DNA of 64,000 bases. It comes from Pseudomonas tensinigenes. GTDB lineage: Bacteria; Pseudomonadota; Gammaproteobacteria; Pseudomonadales; Pseudomonadaceae. Position 1 is the stretch's first letter. Every line of letters begins with the position of its first letter. Location of the stretch: contig NZ_CP077089.1 of the NCBI RefSeq assembly GCF_014268445.2, positions 1-64,000 on the forward strand, in the 5' to 3' direction. This document shows positions 1 to 11,931 of the stretch, one piece after another. A program made the position numbers and the translations under genes. The notes below the pieces were generated by a model that was given only the letters and a program-made list of their open reading frames with translations, was not told the origin of the DNA and did no database searches.

Positions 1-2642
<2,642 letters not shown>

Positions 2643-2664
2643 GCCAGCAGCACCGCAGTCCCCC

Positions 2665-2757
2665 TGTGGGAGCGAGCCTGCTCGCGAATGCTTAGGGTCA
2701 GTCGACATCTTGGTTGACTGATACACCGCTTTCGCGAGCAGGCTCGCTCCCACAGTG
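2665..2757. repeat. REP doublet (REPIN)
   Basis: Two inverted copies of the fluorescens-group REP core (GTGGGAGCGAGCCTGCTCGC and its complement) are separated by a short spacer containing GACTGATACACCGCTTTCGC. The pair could fold into a long hairpin and lies between the converging xpt and acetyl-CoA hydrolase genes, where it may also act as a transcription end. The same spacer text recurs at 16690-16780 and, in part, at 37041-37132. Confidence 0.9.
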
Positions 2758-2774
2758 GGTTTTGCGGTGAGCAG

Positions 2775-4697
2775 TTACTGCGCGGTGGCTTTCAGGCCGG
2801 TGAGGAGCAGGCGTTGGAAGAGGTCTTCTTTCAGGCCTTCCGGGTTTGTGAGTTGCATGCGCTCAAGGTGTTCGGGGTAGAGCGATGCCTCGGGGGCGTC
2901 GAGGGCGGCTTTGCCGAGTTCGAGGATTTCGGTGAGTTTGAATTTGCTTTTTAGCCAGTTCAGCGCACGCAATAGATCCCGTTCGATCGCGGTGAAATCA
3001 CAGCCCAGCGGGTATTCCGGAAAGAGGTTTTTGTGCCGTGCGGCGATCGCCTGCAAACGCTGTGGCGTGTTGTCGGCGAAGCGTGGGTCGAGGCGGAAAT
3101 CTTTTGGCAGTTTGCCGACCTTTTGCGCTTGTTCGATCAGGCCCTGCTGGAAGCGTGAATCGCTGATATTCAGCAGCGACTCAATCACCACCGCGTCAGA
3201 TTTGCCGCGCAGATCGGCGATGCCGTATTCGGTCACGACGATATCGCGCAGGTGCCGTGGGATCGTGCAATGGCCGTATTCCCAGACGATGTTGGAACTG
3301 ACGTCGCCACCGGATTCACGCCAGCTGCGCAGGATCAGAATCGAACGGGCATCGTGCAACGCGTGACCCTGCGCGACGAAGTTGTACTGCCCGCCGACAC
3401 CGCTGAGTACTCGGCCATCCTCCAGTTGATCCGCCACACCGGCGCCCAGCAACGTCATGGTGAAAACAGTGTTGATAAACCGCGCATCAAGACGCTGCAA
3501 GCGCTTGAGTTCTTCCTGCCCGTAGAGCTCGTTGATGTAGCTGATGCGGGTCATGTTGAATTCAAGGCGCTTGCTCTGCGGTAACTCACGCAGGCGCTCG
3601 TAGAAACTGCGCGGACCGAGGAAGAAGCCGCCGTGCACCGAGATGCCGTCAGTCTGCGCGGCCTCGTCGAGGGTGCCGGCGTTGGCCTGTTCTTGGGTCG
3701 GCACATCCGGATAGACCTTGCGCCGGATGATCCCGGCATCCGCCAGCACCAGCAGGCCGTTGACGAACATTTCGCTGCAGCCGTAAAGGCCTTTGGCGAA
3801 TGGCCCGGTGCCGCCCTCACGGTGGATCAGTTGCGCCCATTGGCTGAGGTTGATGTCATCTAACAACGCCTTGTACCCGGCGTTATCCGCCTGACGCGCC
3901 AGCAATGCGGCGGTCAACGCGTCGCCCATCGAGCCGATGCCGATCTGCAACGTACCGCCGTCGCGCACCAGCGTACTCGCGTGCAAGCCAATGAAATGGT
4001 CCTGAAACCCGACCGGCATGTTCGGCGTGGAAAACAGCGTGCTGCTGTCCTTAGCGTCGATCAGCAGGTCGAAGGTGTCGATATCGACTTCAGCATCGCC
4101 GGGCATATACGGCAAATCGGTGTGCACCTGGCCGACCAGCAGAATCGTCTCCCCGGCGTCCCGGCGCTTGGCGATCATCGGCAACAGGTCGAGGGTGATG
4201 TCCGGGTTGCAACTCAGGCTCAGTCGATCGGGATGCTCGCTGCTGCTGGCCAATAACTGCGCCACCAGATTCAGGCCGGCGGCGTTGATGTCGCGAGCAG
4301 CGTGGCTGTAGTTGCTGCTAACGTAATCCTGCTGGGCCGGCGCGCTGTTGAGCAGGCTGCCGGGTTGCATGAAGAACTGTTCGATGCGGATGTTGGCGGG
4401 CAGGCTGTCGCGGTGCAGGTCGGCGAGGAAATCGAATTCCGGGTAGTCACCGAAGACGCGCTCGACGAAGGGTTCGATAAAGCGCTTTTGCAAGCCATCG
4501 CCCAATGCCGGGCGGCCGAGGCACAGTGCGGTATAGATCGTCAGTTGCCGCTCGGGCAGGCTTTTGATCCGCCGGTACAGCGCGTTGACGAAGTGATTGG
4601 GCTTGCCCAGGCCCAGCGGCATGCCCATGTGGATGTGCGCCGGCAAGCGTGCCAGCACGTCGTCCACTGCCTGTTCGATCGAACACAACTGCACCAT
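2775..4697 (-). CDS. Acetyl-CoA hydrolase/transferase family protein
   Basis: Predicted CoA-transferring enzyme of the acetyl-CoA hydrolase/transferase family, about 640 residues from the chosen start. The C-terminal domain contains EYGIADLRGKSDAVVIESLL, typical of the family's C-terminal half, preceded by a GGQYNF stretch as in CoA transferases. The frame stays open upstream to about 4910, but that part lies in repeat DNA. The ATG at 4697 (MVQLCSIEQ) has GAGGAGG 4-10 bases upstream and fits a normal N-terminus. The protein is longer than acetate CoA-transferases of about 500 residues, so the true acyl substrate cannot be told from sequence. It looks monocistronic, facing xpt tail to tail. 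Confidence 0.85.
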   Translation of the reverse strand: MVQLCSIEQAVDDVLARLPAHIHMGMPLGLGKPNHFVNALYRRIKSLPERQLTIYTALCLGRPALGDGLQKRFIEPFVERVFGDYPEFDFLADLHRDSLPANIRIEQFFMQPGSLLNSAPAQQDYVSSNYSHAARDINAAGLNLVAQLLASSSEHPDRLSLSCNPDITLDLLPMIAKRRDAGETILLVGQVHTDLPYMPGDAEVDIDTFDLLIDAKDSSTLFSTPNMPVGFQDHFIGLHASTLVRDGGTLQIGIGSMGDALTAALLARQADNAGYKALLDDINLSQWAQLIHREGGTGPFAKGLYGCSEMFVNGLLVLADAGIIRRKVYPDVPTQEQANAGTLDEAAQTDGISVHGGFFLGPRSFYERLRELPQSKRLEFNMTRISYINELYGQEELKRLQRLDARFINTVFTMTLLGAGVADQLEDGRVLSGVGGQYNFVAQGHALHDARSILILRSWRESGGDVSSNIVWEYGHCTIPRHLRDIVVTEYGIADLRGKSDAVVIESLLNISDSRFQQGLIEQAQKVGKLPKDFRLDPRFADNTPQRLQAIAARHKNLFPEYPLGCDFTAIERDLLRALNWLKSKFKLTEILELGKAALDAPEASLYPEHLERMQLTNPEGLKEDLFQRLLLTGLKATAQ

Positions 4698-4819
4698 CTG
4701 AAGCCTCCTCCCCGTTCCGTGAATAGGGGTAGACCGAGCTTGCCTTGAGTTTGCTGCAATGAACAGCTTCAGAGTGAGTGTGCGCTGTTCTTGAAATGTT
4801 TTCCGACTCGAAATTGTTG

Positions 4820-5130
4820 CCCTCACCCTAGCCCTCTCCCAGAGGTAGAGGGGACTGATTGGGGGATATTGGAAAGGTACGCCGACGTGAACCTGCTTTG
4901 CCGAATCCATAATCGACTTGATGTTTCAGGTCGATGCCGGACGAAAGACATCACGGTCGGCTCCCTCTCCCTCCGGGAGGGAGAGGGGACTGAATGGGGT
5001 ATATTTGGGAGGTACGCCGACGTGAATTTGCTTTGCTGAATCCATAATCGCTAAGGTCTTTCAGGTCGATGTATAGCGAAAGACACCTCGGTCGGCCCCC
5101 TCTCCCTCCGGGAGAGGGCTGGGGTGAGGG
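4820..5130. repeat. MITE-like element: terminal inverted repeats around a 135-bp tandem duplication
   Basis: The stretch is bounded by 20-bp inverted ends (4820-4839 and 5111-5130) matching at 19 of 20 positions. Inside are two direct copies of a unit of about 135 bp, 4850-4984 and 4985-5119, sharing GGTACGCCGACGTGAA, GAATCCATAATCG and TTTCAGGTCGATG. Each unit ends in a GC-rich hairpin CCCTCTCCCTCCGGGAG. It fills most of the 495-base gap between the acetyl-CoA hydrolase and cytochrome c5 genes. Short open frames across it follow the repeat and are not credible genes. I see no transposase. Confidence 0.8.
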
Positions 5131-5149
5131 GCTCTTGAATCGCAGGCAC

Positions 5150-5178
5150 AAAAAAACCGTCCGAAGACGGTTTTTTTC
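5150..5178 (-). terminator. Rho-independent terminator after cytochrome c5 gene
   Basis: AAAAAAACCGTC, CGAA, GACGGTTTTTTT forms a perfect hairpin with runs of A and T on either side, so it could work in both directions. It begins 15 bases beyond the stop of the minus-strand cytochrome gene. Confidence 0.85.
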
Positions 5179-5192
5179 GTCAGAAGCGCGGC

Positions 5193-5618
5193 TTATTTCA
5201 GGCCGGACATCTTCTCGATTGCGCCTTTCAGGTCAGCATCGGTGCAGTCAGCGCAGGTGCCTTTCGGTGGCATGGCGTTGATGCCGGTGATGGCCTTGGC
5301 GAGGATGCCGTCGAGGCCACCCTGGTGATCGGCGCGTTCCTTCCAGGCGGCGGTGTCACCGATTTTCGGCGCGCCTAAAAGGCCGGAGCCATGGCACGCG
5401 TTGCAATGTTTGGCAATGATTGAATCTGGAGTCTTGGCATCACCGCCGCCGGCAGTCGCAGCCACTTCCATCCCTTTGCATTCCTGCCCCTGTACACACA
5501 CCTGGCCAACCGGCTCGAGGCGTTTGGCAATGTCGTCATTCGTCGCAGCTTGAGCGCTGACAGCCCAGAGGGCCAATACGGTTGCTGGTACAGCCAGCAT
5601 TTTCATAATTAGATTCAC
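5193..5618 (-). CDS. Cytochrome c5 family protein
   Basis: Small periplasmic c-type cytochrome for electron transfer. An N-terminal signal peptide (MKMLAVPATVLALWAVSAQA) precedes one haem-binding CNACH motif. A conserved Met in the NAMPPKGTC segment is the likely sixth ligand, and the extra cysteines near it are typical of cytochrome c5. Two starts are possible: GTG at 5618, which has GAGGGTGAAC upstream, or ATG at 5606, which gives a cleaner signal peptide; the wider one is given. It has its own terminator. The corresponding P. aeruginosa locus carries a cytochrome c5 gene (cycB), but I do not assign the symbol. Confidence 0.88.
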   Translation of the reverse strand: MNLIMKMLAVPATVLALWAVSAQAATNDDIAKRLEPVGQVCVQGQECKGMEVAATAGGGDAKTPDSIIAKHCNACHGSGLLGAPKIGDTAAWKERADHQGGLDGILAKAITGINAMPPKGTCADCTDADLKGAIEKMSGLK

Positions 5619-5787
5619 GCGTTCACCCTCAATGGTGGCTATTCACGCCTGCGGCCACGGTTCGCAGGCGGGCGGAAGTATAGCGGGTAGCCCGTCACAC
5701 TGAAACAACCCCATAGTCGAAGGGGTTATACCGCACGGTAGAAAAACTGTCCGGGTGCCTTTGCCGTAATGGCCTGGCGCCTCTTTG

Positions 5788-6336
5788 TTAAAAATTCGCC
5801 GGCGTGGCTGCGCTGATTAGTCGCGCAGGCAAGTCGAACGGATTACGGAAACGATGCGGCTTGGTACTTTCAAAGTAGTAGCTGTCGCCGGCTTCGAGAA
5901 TAAAAGTTTCCAGACCCACCACCAGTTCCAGACGACCTTCCACCAGAATCCCGGTTTCCTCGCCTTCATGGGTGAGCATTTCTTCGCCGGTATCGGCGCC
6001 CGGCGGGTAGATTTCATTGAGGAAGGCGATGGCGCGGCTGGGGTGCGCGCGGCCGACCAGTTTCATGGTCACGGCGCCGTCGGAAATGTCGATCAGCTCG
6101 TTGGCCTTGTAGACGATCTGGGTCGGGACTTCCTGCAGGATTTCTTCGGAAAAGAACTCGACCATGGACATGGGGATGCCCCCCAGCACCTTTCTCAGCG
6201 AACTGATCGAAGGGCTGACGCTGTTCTTTTCGATCATCGAAATGGTGCTGTTGGTGACGCCCGCGCGTTTGGCGAGTTCACGCTGGGAAAGCCCTTTGAG
6301 CTTGCGGATCGATTGCAGTCGTTCACCGACGTCCAA
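5788..6336 (-). CDS. pauR: XRE-cupin transcriptional repressor, PauR-like
   Basis: DNA-binding regulator of 182 residues. An N-terminal XRE helix-turn-helix (LSQRELAKRAGVTNSTISMIE, about residues 18-38) is joined to a C-terminal cupin domain (HEGEETGILVEGRLELVVG, then DSYYFESTKPHRFRNP). This layout and the position next to dadX match P. aeruginosa PA5301, known as PauR, repressor of the gamma-glutamylation pathway for putrescine and cadaverine breakdown. Candidate targets in this window are the FAD oxidoreductase at 10479 and the aldehyde dehydrogenase at 16834. The PauR identity is by layout and synteny only. Confidence 0.82.
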   Translation of the reverse strand: MDVGERLQSIRKLKGLSQRELAKRAGVTNSTISMIEKNSVSPSISSLRKVLGGIPMSMVEFFSEEILQEVPTQIVYKANELIDISDGAVTMKLVGRAHPSRAIAFLNEIYPPGADTGEEMLTHEGEETGILVEGRLELVVGLETFILEAGDSYYFESTKPHRFRNPFDLPARLISAATPANF

Positions 6337-6424
6337 GGCGGGAGCCTCCTGATGTTGTAAGAATATTGAGCGTTATCATGGCGACAGCGTTCAGTATTTA
6401 CAACACTTGGCCCCCGCAGCGGCG

Positions 6425-7498
6425 TCAACCCTCGGAATAGAGCCTTGGCACTCGACGCAGGTTGCAGAAGATCTGGTACGGAATGGTGTCCGCCCAGTGC
6501 GCCACTTCGCTGGCGAGGATGTTTTTGCCCCACAGCTCGACGGTCGAACCGAGGCCTGCTTCCGGCACATCGGTCAGATCGATGCAGAGCATGTCCATCG
6601 ACACGCGACCGAGAATGCGGCTGCGTTTGCCCGCCACCAAAACCGGGGTGCCGGTCGGCGCCTGACGCGGGTAGCCGTCAGCGTAACCCATGGCGACCAC
6701 GCCGATGCGCATCGGCTTGTCGGTGATGAATTTGGCGCCGTAGCCGATCGGTTCGCCAGCAGGCAGTTCGCGTACGCAGATGACTTTCGATTCGAGGGTC
6801 ATCACCGGTTGCAGGCGATCAGCCACGGCGTTGGCTTCTTCGAACGGAGTCGCGCCGTAAAGCATGATGCCCGGACGCACCCAGTCACTGTGGATCTTGG
6901 GCCATCCGAGCACGGCCGGCGAGTTGCGCAAGCTGACTTCCGCCGCCAGACCCTGACGCGCCGCTTCAAACACCGCGACTTGCTCGGTGCTGCTCTGCGC
7001 TTGCAGCTCATCGGCGCGGGCAAAGTGGCTCATCAAGACGATCTTCGCCACTTTGCCGCTGGCCAGCAGACGCTGGTAAGCCGCCGGATAATCCTTTGGA
7101 TGTAGACCGACGCGGTGCATGCCCGAATCGAGCTTCAGCCACACGGTAATCGGTTTGCTCAGTGCCGCCTGCTCGATCGCTTCGAGCTGCCACAGCGAAT
7201 GCACCACCGTCCAGAAATCATGCTCGACGATCAACGCCAGCTCATCGGCCTCGAAGATCCCTTCCAGCAACAACACCGGCGCACGAATACCGGCAGCGCG
7301 CAGCTCCAAAGCCTCCTCGATGCAGGCCACGGCAAAACCGTCGGCCTCGGCTTCCAGCGCCTGCGCGCAACGCACCGCGCCATGGCCATAGGCGTCCGCC
7401 TTGATCACGGCAAGCGCCTTGGCGCCGGTGACTTCGCGGGCAATTCGGTAGTTGTGGCGCAGGGTTTCTAGGTCGATCAGGGCACGGGCAGGACGCAT
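6425..7498 (-). CDS. dadX: Alanine racemase, catabolic
   Basis: PLP enzyme interconverting L- and D-alanine. Here it would feed D-alanine to the dehydrogenase DadA. The 357-residue protein shows the PLP lysine in [11 protein letters not shown] (Lys33) and the second catalytic tyrosine region GYGAKF. It sits in a minus-strand run with dadA and a RidA-family gene and is divergent from nothing nearby, so it is probably read from the dadA promoter as in P. aeruginosa. A biosynthetic alr is formally possible; context favours the catabolic paralog. Confidence 0.92.
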   Translation of the reverse strand: MRPARALIDLETLRHNYRIAREVTGAKALAVIKADAYGHGAVRCAQALEAEADGFAVACIEEALELRAAGIRAPVLLLEGIFEADELALIVEHDFWTVVHSLWQLEAIEQAALSKPITVWLKLDSGMHRVGLHPKDYPAAYQRLLASGKVAKIVLMSHFARADELQAQSSTEQVAVFEAARQGLAAEVSLRNSPAVLGWPKIHSDWVRPGIMLYGATPFEEANAVADRLQPVMTLESKVICVRELPAGEPIGYGAKFITDKPMRIGVVAMGYADGYPRQAPTGTPVLVAGKRSRILGRVSMDMLCIDLTDVPEAGLGSTVELWGKNILASEVAHWADTIPYQIFCNLRRVPRLYSEG

Positions 7499-7592
7499 GG
7501 CGGCAGACTTCTAGGCGGTCATGGGAAGAAAAACCGGCGCCGACTGACGACGTGAACCGCCAACAGCGCCGGGAGAGGGATCTTTACAACGG

Positions 7593-7946
7593 TTACGGCA
7601 GCGCGGCGACGATAGAGATTTCTACCAGAATGCTCGGCTTGGCCATTTTCGCTTCGACGGTGGCACGGGCCGGGGCAGCGCCTTTTGGCAGCCACTGGTC
7701 CCACACCGAGTTCATCCCGGCGAAGTGCGCTTCGATGTCGTTCAGGTAGATCGTCGCCGACAACAGATGCTGTTTGTCAGTCCCGGCCAGATCAAGCAAA
7801 CGCTCGATATTGGCCAGTACGTCACGGGTCTGCTGTTCAATCCCGGCGTCGAAGTCGTCGCCGACCTGCCCCGCCAGATACACGGTGCCGTTGTGGCTGA
7901 CGATCTGACTCATGCGCTCATTGGTGAGCTGGCGCTGGATTGCCAT
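7593..7946 (-). CDS. RidA/YjgF family protein, dad operon member
   Basis: A protein of 117 residues from the RidA (reactive imine deaminase) family, with the conserved start [13 protein letters not shown] and the segment [25 protein letters not shown]. In this operon it would clear the 2-iminopropionate made when DadA oxidises D-alanine. Its ATG at 7946 has AGGAG upstream and lies inside the 3' end of dadA, a 29-base overlap that suggests translational coupling. The usual RidA arginine near the C-terminus is present in [12 protein letters not shown] second RidA gene lies at 35824. Confidence 0.88.
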   Translation of the reverse strand: MAIQRQLTNERMSQIVSHNGTVYLAGQVGDDFDAGIEQQTRDVLANIERLLDLAGTDKQHLLSATIYLNDIEAHFAGMNSVWDQWLPKGAAPARATVEAKMAKPSILVEISIVAALP

Positions 7947-9222
7947 GTTTTGCGGACTCCTGAGTTTTGTTGCCGTAACGGGAAATATCGAGGCCTTCGG
8001 CGCTGATCTGTGGCTTTTTCTTCGCCATCAGGTCGGCCAGCAAACGACCGGAACCGCACGCCATGGTCCAACCGAGCGTGCCATGACCGGTGTTGAGAAA
8101 CAGGTTCTTGAACGGCGTGGCGCCAACGATTGGCGTGCCGTCCGGGGTGGTCGGACGCAGACCGGTCCAGAAACTCGCCTCGGCCAGATTGCCGCCCTGA
8201 GGATAAAGGTCGTTGACGATCATCTCCAGGGTTTCGCGGCGGCGCGGGTTCAGCGACAGGTCAAAACCGGCGATCTCGGCCATGCCGCCAACGCGGATGC
8301 GGTTGTCGAAACGGGTGATCGCGACCTTGTAGGTCTCGTCGAGAATGGTCGAGGTCGGGGCCATCGCCGGGTTGGTGATCGGCACGGTCAGCGAGTAACC
8401 CTTGAGCGGATACACCGGGGCCTTGATGCCCAGCGGTTTGAGCAGTTGCGGCGAGTAGCTGCCGAGGGCCAGCACGTAGCGGTCGGCGGTTTCCAGCTTG
8501 CCGTCGATCCACACACCGTTGATGCGATCACCGGCGTAGTCGAGTTTCTGAATGTCCTGGCCGAAGCGGAATTCGACACCGAGCTTCACTGCCATTTCGG
8601 CGAGACGGGTGGTGAAGATCTGGCAGTCGCCGGTCTGGTCATTCGGCAGGCGCAGGGCACCGGCGAGGATGTCAGTCACGCCCGCCAGCGCCGGTTCAAC
8701 GCGGGCAATGCCGGCGCGGTCGAGGACTTCAAACGGCACACCGGACTCTTTCAGCACGGCGATGTCTTTGGCGGCGCCATCGAGTTGCGCCTGGGTGCGG
8801 AACAGCTGAGTGGTGCCGAGGCTGCGGCCTTCGTAGGCAATGCCGGTTTCGGCGCGCAGTTCATCGAGGCAGTCGCGGCTGTACTCGGACAGGCGCACCA
8901 TGCGCTCCTTGTTCACCGCGTAACGGCTGGCGGTGCAGTTGCGCAGCATCTGCGCCATCCACAGGTACTGGTCGATGTCGGCGGTGGCTTTGATCGCGAG
9001 AGGGGCGTGGCGTTGCAGCAACCACTTGATCGCTTTCAGCGGCACGCCCGGCGCGGCCCACGGCGAGGCATAGCCCGGCGACACCTGGCCGGCGTTGGCG
9101 AAACTGGTCTCCATGGCCGCAGCGGGCTGCCGGTCGACCACCACCACTTCGAACCCGGCACGGGCCAGATAGTAAGCACTGGCGGTACCGATGACGCCGC
9201 TACCCAAGACCATTACGCGCAT
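7918..9222 (-). CDS. dadA: D-amino acid dehydrogenase, small subunit
   Basis: Membrane-associated FAD enzyme oxidising D-alanine (and other D-amino acids) to pyruvate and ammonia, passing electrons to the respiratory chain. The protein has 434 residues, with the FAD Rossmann motif GSGVIG at residues 7-12 and the FAD-binding C-terminal stretch [19 protein letters not shown]. The start at 9222 (MRVMVLGSG) has GAGGG at good distance; the in-frame ATG at 9237 is less well placed. The 3' end overlaps the RidA-family gene. The divergent Lrp-type gene at 9379 is the expected activator. Confidence 0.95.
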   Translation of the reverse strand: MRVMVLGSGVIGTASAYYLARAGFEVVVVDRQPAAAMETSFANAGQVSPGYASPWAAPGVPLKAIKWLLQRHAPLAIKATADIDQYLWMAQMLRNCTASRYAVNKERMVRLSEYSRDCLDELRAETGIAYEGRSLGTTQLFRTQAQLDGAAKDIAVLKESGVPFEVLDRAGIARVEPALAGVTDILAGALRLPNDQTGDCQIFTTRLAEMAVKLGVEFRFGQDIQKLDYAGDRINGVWIDGKLETADRYVLALGSYSPQLLKPLGIKAPVYPLKGYSLTVPITNPAMAPTSTILDETYKVAITRFDNRIRVGGMAEIAGFDLSLNPRRRETLEMIVNDLYPQGGNLAEASFWTGLRPTTPDGTPIVGATPFKNLFLNTGHGTLGWTMACGSGRLLADLMAKKKPQISAEGLDISRYGNKTQESAKHGNPAPAHQ

Positions 9223-9378
9223 TTTTGTATCCCTCATCGCGGCAGGGCCGCGTACGTCTGTTGTTAGAGCAATGATGCGCGCAGTGTAAAAAAGAAATGC
9301 CAGTGCTTTTCACTATATAAGCGCCTATATTTGGCGACAATTCTCGGCAAAAACCCTTTTCACGGAGGCGCATCCCCT
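9223..9378. promoter_or_regulatory. Divergent dadA / Lrp-type regulator promoter region
   Basis: This 156-base gap between head-to-head dadA and the Lrp-family gene is AT-rich around 9285-9335 (CACTATATAAGCGCCTATATTTGG), unlike the flanking coding DNA. Lrp-family proteins usually bind such regions and control both genes. I can place no exact operator. A GGAGG Shine-Dalgarno for the regulator lies at 9363-9368. Confidence 0.5.
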
Positions 9379-9867
9379 ATGCGTACCAACACTCAGACCA
9401 AACGTGAGCTGGACAAGATCGACCGCAACATCTTGCGGATCCTCCAGGCGGACGGGCGGATTTCCTTTACTGAACTGGGCGAAAAGGTTGGGCTCTCGAC
9501 CACGCCGTGCACCGAGCGCGTGCGGCGTCTGGAGCGCGAAGGGATCATCATGGGCTACAACGCCCGGCTGAATCCGCAGCACTTGAAGGGTAGCTTGCTG
9601 GTGTTCGTCGAGATCAGTCTCGACTACAAATCCGGCGACACGTTCGAGGAGTTCCGCCGCGCGGTGCTGAAGTTGCCGCATGTGCTGGAGTGTCATCTGG
9701 TGTCGGGGGATTTCGACTATCTGGTGAAGGCGCGGATTTCCGAGATGGCCTCGTACCGCAAATTGCTGGGCGACATTCTGTTGAAACTGCCACATGTGCG
9801 GGAGTCGAAGAGTTATATCGTGATGGAAGAGGTTAAAGAGAGCTTGAGCTTACCTATTCCGGATTGA
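9379..9867 (+). CDS. Lrp/AsnC family regulator of alanine catabolism
   Basis: A 162-residue leucine-responsive-type regulator. The N-terminal winged helix (RNILRILQADGRISFTELGEKVGLS) is followed by a RAM ligand-binding domain with GDFDYLVKARI. The ATG at 9379 follows GGAGG. It is divergent from dadA, exactly the place of P. aeruginosa PA5308 (Lrp/DadR), which activates dadAX in response to alanine. The target assignment is inferred from position. Confidence 0.9.
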   Translation: MRTNTQTKRELDKIDRNILRILQADGRISFTELGEKVGLSTTPCTERVRRLEREGIIMGYNARLNPQHLKGSLLVFVEISLDYKSGDTFEEFRRAVLKLPHVLECHLVSGDFDYLVKARISEMASYRKLLGDILLKLPHVRESKSYIVMEEVKESLSLPIPD

Positions 9868-9883
9868 AGATCGGTGGCGCTCC

Positions 9884-9950
9884 ATTCGCGAGCAGGCTCG
9901 CTCCCACAGGGAAATGCATTCCAAATGTGGGAGCGAGCCTGCTCGCGAAA
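9884..9950. repeat. REP doublet, short spacer
   Basis: Two inverted REP cores of the GTGGGAGCGAGCCTGCTCGC type, 9887-9907 and 9926-9949, are separated by a short loop. They lie between the Lrp-type gene and the convergent YkgJ-family gene and may also serve as a bidirectional transcription end. Confidence 0.88.
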
Positions 9951-9977
9951 GCGTCGACTCGGTCCCGAGTGAACGCG

Positions 9978-10331
9978 TTAAACCAACACCTGCCGATTCG
10001 CCGCCATGTACTCGAAAATCTGCTTCTCCACGCGCGGATGAATCAACTCCACCGGCCGCCGCTCATTCGGACAAGGCAAGGTTTTCGTCGTACCGAACAA
10101 CCGGCAAATCAGCGGCCGCTCTTCATACACCGTGCAGCCATTCGGCCCCAGATGCACACAGTTCAGCTCCTCCATCGCCGCATCCTGCTCGGCGCGGGTC
10201 TTGCGCGGCAGGCGCGCCATTTCTTCCGGAGAGGTGGTCACCGGGCCGCAGCAGTCATGGCAGCCGGGCACGCACTCGAACGAGGGGATCTGCTGACGCA
10301 AAGTGCGGATTTTCTGGCTGTTGCAGCTCAT
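9978..10331 (-). CDS. YkgJ family cysteine-cluster protein
   Basis: A cytosolic protein of 117 residues with a metal-binding cysteine pattern: CVPGCHDCC near residue 20, then NCVHLGPNGCTVYEERPLICRLFG, the hallmark of the YkgJ/DUF3109-like Fe-S or zinc cluster family. Function is not established. The frame is open to 10742, but that overlaps the divergent oxidoreductase gene. The ATG at 10331 (MSCNSQKIR) gives the family's usual length. It is divergent from the PauB-like gene. Confidence 0.82.
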   Translation of the reverse strand: MSCNSQKIRTLRQQIPSFECVPGCHDCCGPVTTSPEEMARLPRKTRAEQDAAMEELNCVHLGPNGCTVYEERPLICRLFGTTKTLPCPNERRPVELIHPRVEKQIFEYMAANRQVLV

Positions 10332-10408
10332 TGCAGCGGTGACCGAGGTGAAATGGACGGCAATTGTGCCGCAAAAGCCGCGATCCAGACACCGCAGGCC
10401 GACCAATG

Positions 10409-10438
10409 TTGCCCACATTTGGGCGTGCGGCTTATGCT
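10409..10438 (+). promoter_or_regulatory. Candidate sigma-70 promoter for the FAD oxidoreductase gene
   Basis: TTGCCC at 10409-10414 and TATGCT at 10433-10438 are 18 bases apart, about 40 bases before the coding start. The match is moderate and based on spacing alone. Confidence 0.35.
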
Positions 10439-10478
10439 CCGTCAAATTTTCTCGACACTTAGCCGTTGGATGACGCCC

Positions 10479-11789
10479 ATGACTGCCCGCGCCTTCACCT
10501 CCGCGAGCCAACCCCACGTTGCCTCTTATTACGCCGCCAGCAGCCTGCCGCAGCCGGATCATCCTGCGCTGCAAGGTGAAATGGTGGCTGATGTCTGCGT
10601 GGTTGGTGGCGGTTTTTCCGGGTTGAACACGGCACTGGAACTGGCTGAACGCGGCCTCAGCGTAGTGTTGCTGGAAGCGCACAAGATCGGTTGGGGCGCC
10701 AGTGGTCGCAACGGCGGGCAATTGATTCGCGGGGTCGGTCACGGCCTCGATCAGTTCACCAACGTCATTGGTGCCGACGGCGTGCGCGAGATGAAACTCA
10801 TGGGCCTGGAAGCGGTGGAAATCGTTCGCCAGCGGGTCGAGCGCTTTCAGATTGCCTGCGACCTGACCTGGGGCTACTGCGACCTCGCCAACAAACCCGC
10901 CGACCTTGAGGGTTTTGGCGAAGACGCCGAAGAGTTGCGCAGCCTCGGTTATCGCTACGAAACCCGTTTACTGCAAGCCCACGAAATGCACACGGTGGTC
11001 GGTTCCAGGCGCTATGTCGGTGGTTTGATCGACATGGGGTCAGGGCATTTGCATCCGCTCAATCTCGCATTGGGCGAAGCAGCGGCGGCACAGCAATTGG
11101 GCGTCAAACTGTTTGAACACTCCGCAGTGACGCGTATCGATTACGGCCCTGAAGTCAAAGTCCATACAGCTCAAGGTTCGGTGCGCGCCAAAACATTGGT
11201 GCTCGGTTGCAACGCCTATCTCAACGATCTGAATTCACAGCTCAGCGGTAAGGTCCTGCCCGCCGGCAGCTACATCATCGCCACCGAACCTTTGAGCGAA
11301 GAACAGGCGCACAGCCTGTTGCCGCAGAACATGGCGGTCTGCGACCAGCGTGTCGCGCTGGATTACTACCGGCTCTCGGCGGATCGTCGTTTGTTGTTTG
11401 GCGGTGCCTGCCATTATTCGGGGCGTGATCCGAAAGACATCGCCGCGTATATGCAGCCAAAGATGCTGGAGGTCTTCCCGCAACTGGCCGGGGTGAAGAT
11501 CGATTATCAGTGGGGCGGCATGATCGGCATCGGCGCCAACCGCTTGCCGCAGATCGGCCGGCTCAATGATCAGCCGAACGTGTATTACGCCCAAGCCTAT
11601 TCCGGCCACGGCGTGAATGCCACGCACCTGGCGGGCAAGCTGCTGGCCGAGGCGATCAGCGGGCAGCACAGCGGTGGCTTTGATCTGTTTGCCAAGGTGC
11701 CGCATATCACCTTCCCGGGCGGCAAGCATTTGCGCTCGCCGTTGTTGGCGGTGGGGATGTTGTGGCATCGCCTCAAAGAGTTGGTCTGA
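10479..11789 (+). CDS. FAD-dependent gamma-glutamylpolyamine oxidoreductase, PauB/PuuB-like
   Basis: Amine oxidoreductase of the DAO/GlpO fold, about 436 residues. The FAD motif VVGGGFSGLNTALELAERG begins near residue 41 and WGASGRNGGQLIRG follows, as in PuuB-type enzymes that oxidise gamma-glutamylputrescine. The C-terminal YAQAYSGHGVN segment is the family's FAD-binding end. The frame is open far upstream into the REP and YkgJ region. I chose ATG 10479; ATG 10470 is equally possible. The position corresponds to P. aeruginosa PA5309 (PauB4). With pauR at 5788 and the aldehyde dehydrogenase at 16834, it suggests a dispersed polyamine-catabolism set. Confidence 0.83.
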   Translation: MTARAFTSASQPHVASYYAASSLPQPDHPALQGEMVADVCVVGGGFSGLNTALELAERGLSVVLLEAHKIGWGASGRNGGQLIRGVGHGLDQFTNVIGADGVREMKLMGLEAVEIVRQRVERFQIACDLTWGYCDLANKPADLEGFGEDAEELRSLGYRYETRLLQAHEMHTVVGSRRYVGGLIDMGSGHLHPLNLALGEAAAAQQLGVKLFEHSAVTRIDYGPEVKVHTAQGSVRAKTLVLGCNAYLNDLNSQLSGKVLPAGSYIIATEPLSEEQAHSLLPQNMAVCDQRVALDYYRLSADRRLLFGGACHYSGRDPKDIAAYMQPKMLEVFPQLAGVKIDYQWGGMIGIGANRLPQIGRLNDQPNVYYAQAYSGHGVNATHLAGKLLAEAISGQHSGGFDLFAKVPHITFPGGKHLRSPLLAVGMLWHRLKELV

Positions 11790-11812
11790 TGGTTTGCGGC
11801 GCTCATGAGGCC

Positions 11813-11908
11813 GCTTTCGCGAGCAGGCTCGCTCCCACAGGGGATCTGCGGTGGATGGGAATCTTGTATCCACTGGAGATCAATGTGGGAGCGAGCCTGC
11901 TCGCGAAG
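11813..11908. repeat. REP doublet
   Basis: Inverted REP cores at 11816-11840 and 11884-11908 with a 43-base spacer, between the PauB-like gene and the convergent DUF1127 gene. Confidence 0.9.
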
Positions 11909-11931
11909 GGGCCGCAAGAACAATACAGATC

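Noticed and set aside
4791..5151. Short open frames in the MITE-like repeat
   Set aside because: They follow the repeated DNA, lack RBS and have no meaningful product.
9864..10478. N-terminal extension of the PauB-like protein by 205 codons
   Set aside because: The extension crosses a REP doublet and the opposite-strand YkgJ gene; the FAD domain starts shortly after 10479.
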